Source: Bacteroidaceae bacterium
GTDB taxonomy: Bacteria; Bacteroidota; Bacteroidia; Bacteroidales; Bacteroidaceae
Direction of reading: 5' to 3'
NCBI GenBank assembly: GCA_900769765.1
Contig: CAAGHW010000056.1
Coordinates: 1 to 12,419 of the forward strand
Length of the DNA: 12,419 nucleotides
Numbering within the stretch: the stretch's first letter is position 1; every line of letters starts with the position of its first letter. Positions 1-6,502 of this stretch are shown piece by piece. The notes beneath the pieces were generated by a model. That model was not told where the DNA came from and did no database searches. It saw nothing but the letters and a program-made list of their open reading frames with translations. Position numbers and translations under genes: made by a program.

Positions 1-414
1 AGCATTACAATACCTAACAGTGTTACAAGCATTGAAAGTTCTGCGTTCAGTGGTTGCTCCGGACTTACAAGTGTAACAATCGGCAACAGCGTTACAAGCA
101 TTGGAATTGGTGCGTTCAGTGGTTGCTCCGGACTTACAAGTGTAACAATACCTAACAGCGTGACAAGTATTGGAAATGAGGCGTTCAAATATTGCTCCGG
201 ACTTACAAGTGTAACAATTGGCAAAAGCGTTACAAGCATTGGAAATTATGCGTTCTCTTCTTGCTCCGACCTTACAAGCATTACAATACCAAACAGCGTG
301 ACAAGCATTGGAAATGAGGCGTTCAGGTATTGCTCCGGACTTACAAGCATTACAATACCGAATAGCGTTACAAGCATTGGAAAGTATGCGTTCGCTGATT
401 GCAGTAATCTAACT
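1..414 (+). repeat. Six tandem 69-bp units encoding LRR_5 repeats
   Basis: Units begin at 1, 70, 139, 208, 277 and 346, each exactly 69 bp (23 codons). They are strongly similar at the nucleotide level: blocks such as GTTACAAGCATTGGAA and TGCTCCGGACTTACA recur almost unchanged, and the last unit is the most diverged. The array continues past the left edge of the window. Nucleotide-level near-identity, not just protein similarity, suggests recent expansion or homogenisation by recombination. Confidence 0.92.
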
Positions 415-1089
415 GATGTATATTGCCTTGCTACAAATGTACCTGATACATACGGATACAATCCTTTCGAAGGTTCGTATCCAGAATATATGACACTGCA
501 CGTACCGGCAGAAGCAATAAATAGCTACAAAACAACAGTTCCCTGGAGCACCTTTGGAAATATTGTTACACTTGATGGAGAAATTGTTGAACCTGAAGAA
601 CCGGAAGTGAAAATTTGCTCAACACCTGTTATTTCATATTACAACAGAGAACTTGTTATTGAGTGCGAAACAACCGATGCTGAATTTGTAACAAAAATAA
701 CAAGCAGTGATTTTAATAGTTTTTACAGCAACTCAATTGCACTTACTGCAACATACAATATAAGCGTATATGCAACTGCTACAGGATATGACAACTCTGA
801 TACCGTAAATGCTACTCTATGCTGGATTGAGTGCGACTGTAGTGCAGATGATAATACAGACATTATAAATATCCCGGCAAAGGCGGTGCTTGTAACATCG
901 AACAACGGCACAATAAACATCAGTTGTTCGCTCGAAGGAGAGAATGTTGCAGTTTACTCAAGCAATGCCATGTACATTGGAAGCACAACCATTGAGAATG
1001 GCAGTGCTACAATACAAAGCGGACTTTCTAAAGGTGATATCGCCATTATTAAAATAGCAGAAAAGAGCATAAAGGTTATACTTAACTAA
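1..1089 (+). CDS. BspA-like leucine-rich repeat surface protein, 5'-truncated by the window edge
   Basis: The reading frame is open from base 1, so only the last 362 codons are present; an in-frame GTG at 160 is internal to a repeat and is not a real start. Residues 1-138 are six tandem 23-residue units of the LRR_5/BspA type, with recurring ITIPNSVTSIG, AF and CSGLT motifs. A capping segment follows (residues about 139-192, ending in PW, F, NI, as BspA arrays usually do). Then come a Pro/Glu linker, a chitobiase/Ig-like domain (about 205-280) and a C-terminal beta domain (about 293-362) that resembles type IX secretion sorting domains (VYSSNAM, then KGDIAIIKIAEKSIKVILN). BspA-like proteins are exported adhesins or surface proteins in Bacteroidota and protists. 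The family call is firm. The sorting-tail call is by resemblance, and the ligand is unknown. Confidence 0.9.
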   Translation, partial: SITIPNSVTSIESSAFSGCSGLTSVTIGNSVTSIGIGAFSGCSGLTSVTIPNSVTSIGNEAFKYCSGLTSVTIGKSVTSIGNYAFSSCSDLTSITIPNSVTSIGNEAFRYCSGLTSITIPNSVTSIGKYAFADCSNLTDVYCLATNVPDTYGYNPFEGSYPEYMTLHVPAEAINSYKTTVPWSTFGNIVTLDGEIVEPEEPEVKICSTPVISYYNRELVIECETTDAEFVTKITSSDFNSFYSNSIALTATYNISVYATATGYDNSDTVNATLCWIECDCSADDNTDIINIPAKAVLVTSNNGTINISCSLEGENVAVYSSNAMYIGSTTIENGSATIQSGLSKGDIAIIKIAEKSIKVILN

Positions 1090-1115
1090 ACAAGTAATAA
1101 CACAAAATATAAACT

Positions 1116-1147
1116 ATACAGGTGTTGACAAAAGTCAACACCTGTAT
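1116..1147 (+). terminator. Hairpin terminator after the BspA-like gene
   Basis: A perfect 14-bp stem (1116-1129 with 1134-1147) closes an AAAA loop, 26 bases after the stop codon. The following bases (GGTTATTTATG) hold only a weak T-run, so it may act as a terminator, as 3'-end protection, or both. Confidence 0.7.
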
Positions 1148-1148
1148 G

Positions 1149-1484
1149 GTTATTTATGTAATTGAGATATGTTCATCAACAAAGGTGATTTTTTTTAAAA
1201 AACCGGCATGGTGTTGAGCAACAGTGAGTGTCAGTTTCAATAGAGGAAAAAGAACAAAAGTGTTTGAGCGTGTGTGCCATACGATGCTGTGAATGCGTGA
1301 AGCGAGTTCTTTTGTTCCCGAGATTGGAACGGCAGACACGAACGACAAGCGACATTCGACCGAGTGCTCACCTAAGTGGCACGAGCAAAGAACAGGAGCG
1401 ACTTGTAGAAACTTATGCCGGGCGTTTTTGTAACTTTTTGCGCGACAAAAAGTTAAGAGAGAATGACTACAAATAGAATAAACA
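1149..1484. other. Gene-free spacer with hairpin-forming dispersed sequence
   Basis: I see no credible gene here: open frames on either strand have no recognisable family and run through inverted repeats. Two structures stand out. GAACAAAAG at 1252-1260 is matched by its complement CTTTTGTTC at 1309-1317, bracketing about 48 bases. TAACTTTTTG at 1431-1440 pairs perfectly with 1446-1455 across a CGCGA loop. The 12-mer AACAAAAGTGTT at 1253-1264 recurs directly at 1484-1495, the start of the next repeat element. The stretch looks like accumulated non-coding repeat sequence rather than a decayed gene, though a very old pseudogene cannot be excluded. Confidence 0.55.
1431..1455. repeat. 10-bp perfect inverted repeat, 5-nt loop
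   Basis: TAACTTTTTG and CAAAAAGTTA flank CGCGA. On the minus strand it lies downstream of the phosphatase-family gene, but with about 250 bases of repeat sequence between, so a terminator role is only possible. Confidence 0.6.
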
Positions 1485-1680
1485 ACAAAAGTGTTAAGGG
1501 TAAAAACTGTGGTGGAATACAAGGGCAGGCCAACCCTGCCCCTACGAACCCCCTGCAACTTCGTTGCTGTCCCCCTAAAACAGGGGGACAATAGCAGGTA
1601 GACACACCGGTCTGCCCCTACGATTGTTCGATAATCGCAAATTGGGCGGGCAACCCCGCCCCTACATGTGTAACACTTTT
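1485..1680 (+). repeat. Dispersed intergenic repeat element, copy 1
   Basis: This GC-rich non-coding block is bounded by inverted AAAAGTGTTA (1487-1496) and TAACACTTTT (1671-1680). It holds three hairpins: GGGCAGG/CCTGCCC (1523-1529, 1535-1541), TGTCCCCCT/AGGGGGACA (1568-1576, 1582-1590) and GGGCGGG/CCCGCCC (1644-1650, 1655-1661). The motif CTGCCCCTAC or CCGCCCCTAC occurs three times. The 1485-1594 part matches the reverse complement of 12214-12395, including the left boundary, the AAGGGTAAA box, GGTGGAATA, the GC hairpin, CCCCCTGC and ACAGGGGGACAATAG. It carries no coding signal. It could be a REP- or MITE-like family; I cannot name it. Confidence 0.75.
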
Positions 1681-1703
1681 CCTTTACTTTCTCAGTAACA
1701 CAA

Positions 1704-3245
1704 TCAGAACAACCTAAGGCAGTTGTCGTTCGGGCGGCGTATATGCAACAGACGTGCAATCTCGGCAGCAAGCACATTGGCAGGAGTCATACCGTCCACC
1801 ACGTCATGTTCAACACCTGCGCCATAGATTATGATTGGGAACATCACAGGAGTGCGGTACACCTCATTCGTCAATGTCAACGAGCTTTCCGCCACCTTCC
1901 ATCCCGGCATCAGACGCAGCCACACATCACCCGAACAAGCCTGGTTATAGCCATTCTTCACATACTGCAGTTCAGGGCTAAGCATACCTCCGAGATGATA
2001 TATGCTGAATACATCCTCCACACCATCGAGCGACTTCAGGAACTCTATCGAACGTGATATAAGGTCAATCTTGTCAATCTTCATGCTTTCGATAAGCCCA
2101 TTGTCGAAATAGAGCTGAGAGCCGAATACACCCTCGATATATTCACCCTTGCCAAAAATTGCACCAAGATAGACATTCAGCAGAGCCTGTACTCTTTCCA
2201 TGAATATTGTACCCGACGGCAGACGGTATTCCGCACCGTCATCACTGCTCACCATCACATATCCCGTTGAAGCGAGCGACACCACCACATTCTCCATACC
2301 AATGAGTTTGTCAATCTCATTGAACAAAGATGCAAGGGTTGCATCAAGGCGTGCATAAATATCCTGCACCTCCAACGGACGATGCTCCATGGGGTTGCCA
2401 TCAATGTTTCCTGCATAGAAGGCAAGCGACAGACAGTCGGCAATATCATCATTGCCCACAGCACCCTCTTTCAGGAAAGCCAACGCCATCTCGGCGACCT
2501 CTTCGTTGATACAAGCCGTAGTCTTGTACGACTTGACCTTATTCTTGCCATCAAAAGAGTAGCCGAAAGGCTTTGGAGCCTCATCACCGAAATTATTATA
2601 CACCTCGGTATCATACATAGGCTTCCACTTTGCCGGACGGCCCTGCACGGCCTTGTTCATATCGGCAGCCCATGCCGGGAACACTCCATAATAACTGGAG
2701 CTGCTCCAAAAACCGGCCGAGTTGTTTTTCCACAACACCACATCGGCGGCATGTCCTCCCGCAATCACCGCCGCATCTTCATCGGGAGCAATAGAGCACA
2801 CAAAAGCCTTGCCACGCGAAGCACGTTTCATCTCATCGGTTATCGTTATGGCCTTAAGCCTCGTCGGAGCATAGGGAGATATGGAGTACAACCCCTTGTA
2901 TTTCTTATCCTCCACGCTACTCACCGCACGCAGGGTACCGCGGTCGAACCAACGCTCACCCACAATACCGTTCACATAAGGATTGGTACCCGTAGCCAGC
3001 GTAGCCACCGACGAAGCCCTATCCACATTCTCAAAGGCATAATACCCGTTCGGATATACACGCCCCTCGGCAAGCAGACGTTTGAACCCGCCCTCGCCAT
3101 ACAATTCCGAGAACTCATAAAGGAAATCGGTACGCAACTGATCCACGACAATATTCAGATACAGTTTGGGAGAAGATATCTTCTCCTGTGCCACAGCCGA
3201 CAGCGGCAACAGCAGGAGAACTGTCAAAAACGACTTAATTCGCAT
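1704..3245 (-). CDS. Secreted alkaline-phosphatase-superfamily protein, probably catalytically degenerate
   Basis: 513 residues with a signal peptide (residues 1 to about 19, ending SAVA before Q20). The fold family is shown by VVDQLRTDFL (D35 at the usual first metal-ligand position), ATLATGTNPYVNGIVGERWFD (about 81-101), a GGHAAD segment, and the C-terminal order FGSQLYF, CSGDVWLRLMPGW, then FPIIIYGAG, as in Bacteroidales proteins annotated alkaline phosphatase family. Expected active-site features seem missing: spacing from TG puts R76 where the nucleophile Thr/Ser sits; the usual Asp-His pair of the T-DHG motif is replaced by VSLASTG; and no His precedes FPIIIYGAG. It starts with ATG at 3245 and overlaps the upstream gene by 22 bases, so the two are co-transcribed. 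It acts in the periplasm or at the outer surface. The family call is strong; loss of activity is inference from motifs. Confidence 0.85.
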   Translation of the reverse strand: MRIKSFLTVLLLLPLSAVAQEKISSPKLYLNIVVDQLRTDFLYEFSELYGEGGFKRLLAEGRVYPNGYYAFENVDRASSVATLATGTNPYVNGIVGERWFDRGTLRAVSSVEDKKYKGLYSISPYAPTRLKAITITDEMKRASRGKAFVCSIAPDEDAAVIAGGHAADVVLWKNNSAGFWSSSSYYGVFPAWAADMNKAVQGRPAKWKPMYDTEVYNNFGDEAPKPFGYSFDGKNKVKSYKTTACINEEVAEMALAFLKEGAVGNDDIADCLSLAFYAGNIDGNPMEHRPLEVQDIYARLDATLASLFNEIDKLIGMENVVVSLASTGYVMVSSDDGAEYRLPSGTIFMERVQALLNVYLGAIFGKGEYIEGVFGSQLYFDNGLIESMKIDKIDLISRSIEFLKSLDGVEDVFSIYHLGGMLSPELQYVKNGYNQACSGDVWLRLMPGWKVAESSLTLTNEVYRTPVMFPIIIYGAGVEHDVVDGMTPANVLAAEIARLLHIRRPNDNCLRLF

Positions 3246-4393
3246 ATATTTTCTTTAAAAATGAGGAACAACGAACGTACAAGAAGTGCTGTGGCACAGA
3301 AATATATAGGCAACGGATATACCTGCAACTGCAATATCGCCGAAACGAAGAACAGCGCAACCATCGCGACCTGTATCCAGGCAATCTTCATAGATTTATG
3401 CTTTCTTATGCGGTATACATATACAGGCATAAGCACCAGAGCCAAAGGATTCAGAAACAGCAACAGCCAATTGTTATCCACGGCAGGATGTTGCGAGAAC
3501 AGAGCCATGAAGAGCAACAGAGAGCCTGACAGCCCCTGAAATGTCATCAACAGCACATCGAAGCCCCAAAAGGTCTTTTTCTTACGCACCTCGCACGACA
3601 TCACAATAAACGTAGCGACCAACAACAGCAACATCACATTGAACGGAGTGAGATTGCTATGCCCGGCAACAACACCATCTGTTTCAGGAATAACAACATA
3701 TTTTTCGTCGCTCAGCGCACGCTTTTGTCCATTGGCATCCACGATATAACAATTATCCAAATCCTTGTCATAATTTGCCGGGATGAACTGCAGTTCGCGC
3801 GCCGTTGTAGGACGGTCAATATCAGAACCAAGAAGAAGATTTATTCCGAATGCATACCACGGATGCCCCGACAACATTGCATTCAAAGCATCACGCAACG
3901 TAGCATCAGAAGCCCCGGAATCATACTCGAGTGCCCCGGTTACCTCTTCTATCTTGTCACGTATCTTTGTAGTGCAGTTATTGTAGAAATAGTTATATCT
4001 ATACACTCTGTTCTCGGGACGGCAATTCTCTCTAAGCAATGCAAAGAGCCTGTTTTCCTGCTCCGGAGACAAATTGATGTAATCCCCGTTAATCAACGAA
4101 CCGCGATTAATATATCCCTTGCAGAATACATCATAATCCACAGCACCCACCATATAATCGGTTTCTCCAAGAATGAATCGCCAGATGAAATTAGGCGAAT
4201 CAAAGTCGAAATATCCGTAATTGAAAACAACGTCTATGCCAGCTTCTTCATCGCAGTACCTCAATCCCGTATGTCCGTAGAGTGAATAAGCCTCATCACC
4301 CGGCGAACAGGTAAGGACACTGAACTTTGGGTTAGCCGAGAACAGAGAGAGAGAAAACAAGCATCCTAAAATAAATATATAGAATCTTTTCAT
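3224..4393 (-). CDS. DUF4105 / Lnb N-terminal-type periplasmic protein with C-terminal membrane helices
   Basis: 389 residues. An N-terminal signal sequence (about 1-20) precedes a DUF4105 domain, the family now linked to the periplasmic part of the lipoprotein intramolecular transacylase Lnb. Hallmarks are YGHTGLRY (H41), FNYGYFDF (57-64) and NYFYNNCTTKIRD (C140). H41 and C140 are the natural candidates for a Cys-His catalytic pair, by inference. A later QFIPANY motif also fits the family. The last about 145 residues hold roughly five hydrophobic segments, so the protein is membrane-embedded with an exported N-terminal domain. It starts at ATG 4393, has a good promoter just upstream, and its 3' end overlaps the phosphatase-family gene. 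Whether it modifies lipoproteins here is unknown; other DUF4105 proteins have no known role. Confidence 0.85.
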   Translation of the reverse strand: MKRFYIFILGCLFSLSLFSANPKFSVLTCSPGDEAYSLYGHTGLRYCDEEAGIDVVFNYGYFDFDSPNFIWRFILGETDYMVGAVDYDVFCKGYINRGSLINGDYINLSPEQENRLFALLRENCRPENRVYRYNYFYNNCTTKIRDKIEEVTGALEYDSGASDATLRDALNAMLSGHPWYAFGINLLLGSDIDRPTTARELQFIPANYDKDLDNCYIVDANGQKRALSDEKYVVIPETDGVVAGHSNLTPFNVMLLLLVATFIVMSCEVRKKKTFWGFDVLLMTFQGLSGSLLLFMALFSQHPAVDNNWLLLFLNPLALVLMPVYVYRIRKHKSMKIAWIQVAMVALFFVSAILQLQVYPLPIYFCATALLVRSLFLIFKENICELSRF

Positions 4394-4414
4394 AATAACT
4401 TACATATTAATGTA

Positions 4415-4446
4415 CAAAGATACGTCGAAGTAGCAATATTTACAAA
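4415..4446 (-). promoter_or_regulatory. Bacteroidota-type promoter for the minus-strand two-gene unit
   Basis: Read on the minus strand, a TTTG -33 box (4446-4443) and a perfect TAnnTTTG -7 box, TATCTTTG (4422-4415), are 20 bases apart, the standard spacing for the Bacteroides primary sigma factor. The ATG of the DUF4105 gene follows 21 bases after the -7 box, giving a short leader. Confidence 0.8.
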
Positions 4447-4452
4447 GCTTAC

Positions 4453-4483
4453 TTTGATATTTTGCAGGTTAGCAGTATCTTTG
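4453..4483 (+). promoter_or_regulatory. Bacteroidota-type promoter for the coaX unit
   Basis: A TTTG -33 box (4453-4456), 19 bases, and a perfect -7 box TATCTTTG (4476-4483). Transcription should begin near 4489-4491. This supports the TTG at 4517 as the coaX start, since longer frames would begin upstream of the transcript. It lies back to back with the minus-strand promoter. Confidence 0.82.
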
Positions 4484-4516
4484 CACTCCAAAACAGCACA
4501 AAAGACGACAAGCACC

Positions 4517-5245
4517 TTGAACCTTATAGCAGACATAGGCAACAACAGCGCGAAGTTCTTTCTTTTTAACGGCGAGCAGATTCTGCTGCATACAAGAAGA
4601 AACGATGCCTCGTACGAAGTCGTTTCGGAATGGGACAGACAGTACGGCATCGACAAGATTATTGTATCTACCGTCGTAGACCTCACCGAAGAACAAAAAG
4701 CTGAATTTCAGTCTGTCGGTTGCCCTGTAATATGGTTCGACAACACCACCCCCACTCCATTAAGGATTGAATACGCCACTCCACAGACGCTTGGCAGCGA
4801 CCGCATAGCCGCAGCTGTGGGAGCATGGAGCGAGCAACCCGGCAACAACATGCTCATCATAGATGCCGGCAGTGCCATAACAACAGATTTCGTTACCCGA
4901 CAAGGCATATACAAGGGCGGCAACATTGCTCCCGGAGTAAAGATGCGTCTAAGGGCACTTCACGAATACACCGGCAGGCTTCCACTTGTTGAGAAAGAGG
5001 GAGAGACACCCGCATTCGGCTACGACACCGAAACAGCCATACGCAGCGGTGTAATATCGGGCATTTGCCACGAGATTGACGGCTATATCAACGAAATAAA
5101 GGAAAAATATGGCGATGTTTTGGTTTTTTTAACGGGCGGAGACGAAAAAACCTTGAAAAATCGCATAAAAAATCGCATCTTTGCAGATAAATACCTTGTT
5201 GCTAAAGGTTTGAACAGAATTTTGCTGAATTATGAAAGCGTTTAA
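4517..5245 (+). CDS. coaX: Type III pantothenate kinase
   Basis: CoaX phosphorylates pantothenate with ATP, the first step of coenzyme A synthesis, in the cytoplasm. It belongs to the ASKHA fold and normally needs a monovalent cation. With the TTG start at 4517 the protein is 242 residues, the usual family length. It opens MNLIADIGNNSAKF (D6 in the phosphate-binding DxGN motif), then has GSDRIAAAVGA (D95 as likely catalytic base), IDAGSAITTDF (116-125), GGNIAPGVKMR, and FLTGGD. The family usually has Thr where S119 sits, a mild change. No in-frame ATG lies upstream, and the longer frame back to 4454 would begin inside the promoter, so TTG is preferred. It is first in a five-gene unit and overlaps the next gene by 14 bases. 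Identification is firm. Confidence 0.94.
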   Translation: MNLIADIGNNSAKFFLFNGEQILLHTRRNDASYEVVSEWDRQYGIDKIIVSTVVDLTEEQKAEFQSVGCPVIWFDNTTPTPLRIEYATPQTLGSDRIAAAVGAWSEQPGNNMLIIDAGSAITTDFVTRQGIYKGGNIAPGVKMRLRALHEYTGRLPLVEKEGETPAFGYDTETAIRSGVISGICHEIDGYINEIKEKYGDVLVFLTGGDEKTLKNRIKNRIFADKYLVAKGLNRILLNYESV

Positions 5246-6482
5246 ACAGATATTTACGATATTGACAATACTGATTGCTTTTGTCGGAGCCAAAGCCGAC
5301 AACGGCATCAACTCGCCATATTCACGCTACGGATTGGGTATTCTAACCAATCAAAGCCTCGGCATAAACCGTCAGATGGGTGGTTTGGGTTATGGTTTAA
5401 GAAGCGACAGCTACATCAACATACTAAACCCTGCATCATTCTCTCAAGCTGACACTTTGACAATGCTTTTTGAAGCTGGTTTCACTTTGCAGGATATCTA
5501 TTTCAGAGAGAACGGCAAGGGAACAAACACCCTCAACGCAAGCTTCGACTACATTGCCATGCAGTTCCGTCTGTGCAAGGGTTTGGGTATGTCCATCGGT
5601 TTTCTGCCCTATTCTACTGTCGGATATTCGTTCAGCAGCATATCAAGTGAAGGCACACAACACGAATACACCACCACCTACGCAGGTTCGGGCGGTATCT
5701 ACCAGCCATACGTAGGACTCGGATGGCAACCGTTCAAAGGCCTGTCGATTGGAGCTACAGCCTCTTACCTTTATGGTGATATAGCACACGAGATAAGCTA
5801 CAACCTCACCAACAGCGACGTAGACAACTACAAGAGCTATACCGCCAAGCTAAAAAGCTACAAGCTCGATTTCGGTTTGCAGTATTATGCGACAATAGCA
5901 AAGAAACACGACATTGTGATAGGTGGAACATACTCACTCGGCCACGACATGAATGCAGAAGCCACAAAGACCGTCGTTGAGGCGAGCACCAGCGAAACCA
6001 CACCTATAAACGAAGGTTTCCAACTCCCACACACATACGGTGGTGGTTTCACATACTGTTACAACAAACAGTGGAAGTTCGGTGCCGACTACACATTACA
6101 GCAATGGGGCACATCGACATTCTTCGGTGACGACGACAAGGGTATCGACCGTTATAAGATTTCGATAGGTCTGGAGTACTCCCCCAACGAGATGTCGAAC
6201 AAGTTCCATAAGATGATAAGCTACCGTGGCGGTCTGTACTTTGCACAGCCCTACACCATAGTGAACGGCAACAACGGTTGTAACGAATACGGAGTCAGTG
6301 CGGGTCTTTCATTACCCATAATGAACCGCAACAACAAATACAACAACGCATTGGTGCATATATCGGGTCAGTATATCCATATGTCGCCAAAGAGCGCCGG
6401 ACTCATTGCCGAGAACTACTTCCGATTGAACATAGGTATCACGTTCAACGAAGCATGGTTCATGAAACTGAAAGTTAAATAA
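5232..6482 (+). CDS. Outer-membrane beta-barrel protein, FadL/PorV-like
   Basis: 416 residues with a signal peptide (about 1-22, cleavage likely after AKA). The mature start, NGINSPYSRYGLG, then MGGLGYGLRSD and INILNPASF, is a pattern shared by FadL- and PorV-like barrels of Bacteroidota, where an NPA motif follows an N-terminal plug-like segment. The rest alternates aromatic and hydrophobic residues with glycine-rich turns, typical of about 14 beta strands, and ends with a strand near FRLNIGITF. It overlaps the coaX 3' end by 14 bases, so translation is probably coupled. A gap of 20 bases separates it from the TPR gene. Substrate is unknown: fatty-acid or hydrophobic-compound transport and T9SS-accessory roles are both possible but unproven. 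Confidence 0.82.
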   Translation: MKAFKQIFTILTILIAFVGAKADNGINSPYSRYGLGILTNQSLGINRQMGGLGYGLRSDSYINILNPASFSQADTLTMLFEAGFTLQDIYFRENGKGTNTLNASFDYIAMQFRLCKGLGMSIGFLPYSTVGYSFSSISSEGTQHEYTTTYAGSGGIYQPYVGLGWQPFKGLSIGATASYLYGDIAHEISYNLTNSDVDNYKSYTAKLKSYKLDFGLQYYATIAKKHDIVIGGTYSLGHDMNAEATKTVVEASTSETTPINEGFQLPHTYGGGFTYCYNKQWKFGADYTLQQWGTSTFFGDDDKGIDRYKISIGLEYSPNEMSNKFHKMISYRGGLYFAQPYTIVNGNNGCNEYGVSAGLSLPIMNRNNKYNNALVHISGQYIHMSPKSAGLIAENYFRLNIGITFNEAWFMKLKVK

Positions 6483-6502
6483 ACAAGATAGAACTATTTA
6501 AA

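Noticed and set aside
1..414. Regularly spaced repeats considered as a CRISPR array
   Set aside because: The 69-bp periodicity is exactly 23 codons, the frame stays open, and the translation is a classic LRR_5 array without unique spacers.
1228..1476. Open frame of 82 codons on the plus strand in the spacer
   Set aside because: It starts at a non-ATG codon, has no promoter, and its end is made by an inverted repeat; no homology recognised.
1485..1680. Possible insertion sequence because of the terminal inverted repeats
   Set aside because: It is only about 195 bases, encodes no transposase, and no target duplication is evident; kept as a dispersed repeat instead.
1154..1777. Open frame of 207 codons on the minus strand across the spacer
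   Set aside because: It runs through several hairpins and the dispersed repeat and into the 3' end of the phosphatase-family gene; composition is Cys/Arg/Leu-rich without domain resemblance.
2382..3539. Long open frame of 385 codons on the plus strand, antisense to the phosphatase-family and DUF4105 genes
   Set aside because: Both minus-strand genes have clear family motifs and signal peptides. The antisense product is rich in Arg, His and Ile with no recognisable domain, as expected from a mirror frame.
3659..4285. Open frame of 208 codons on the plus strand within the DUF4105 gene
   Set aside because: It lies wholly opposite a well-supported gene and shows no family motif or promoter.
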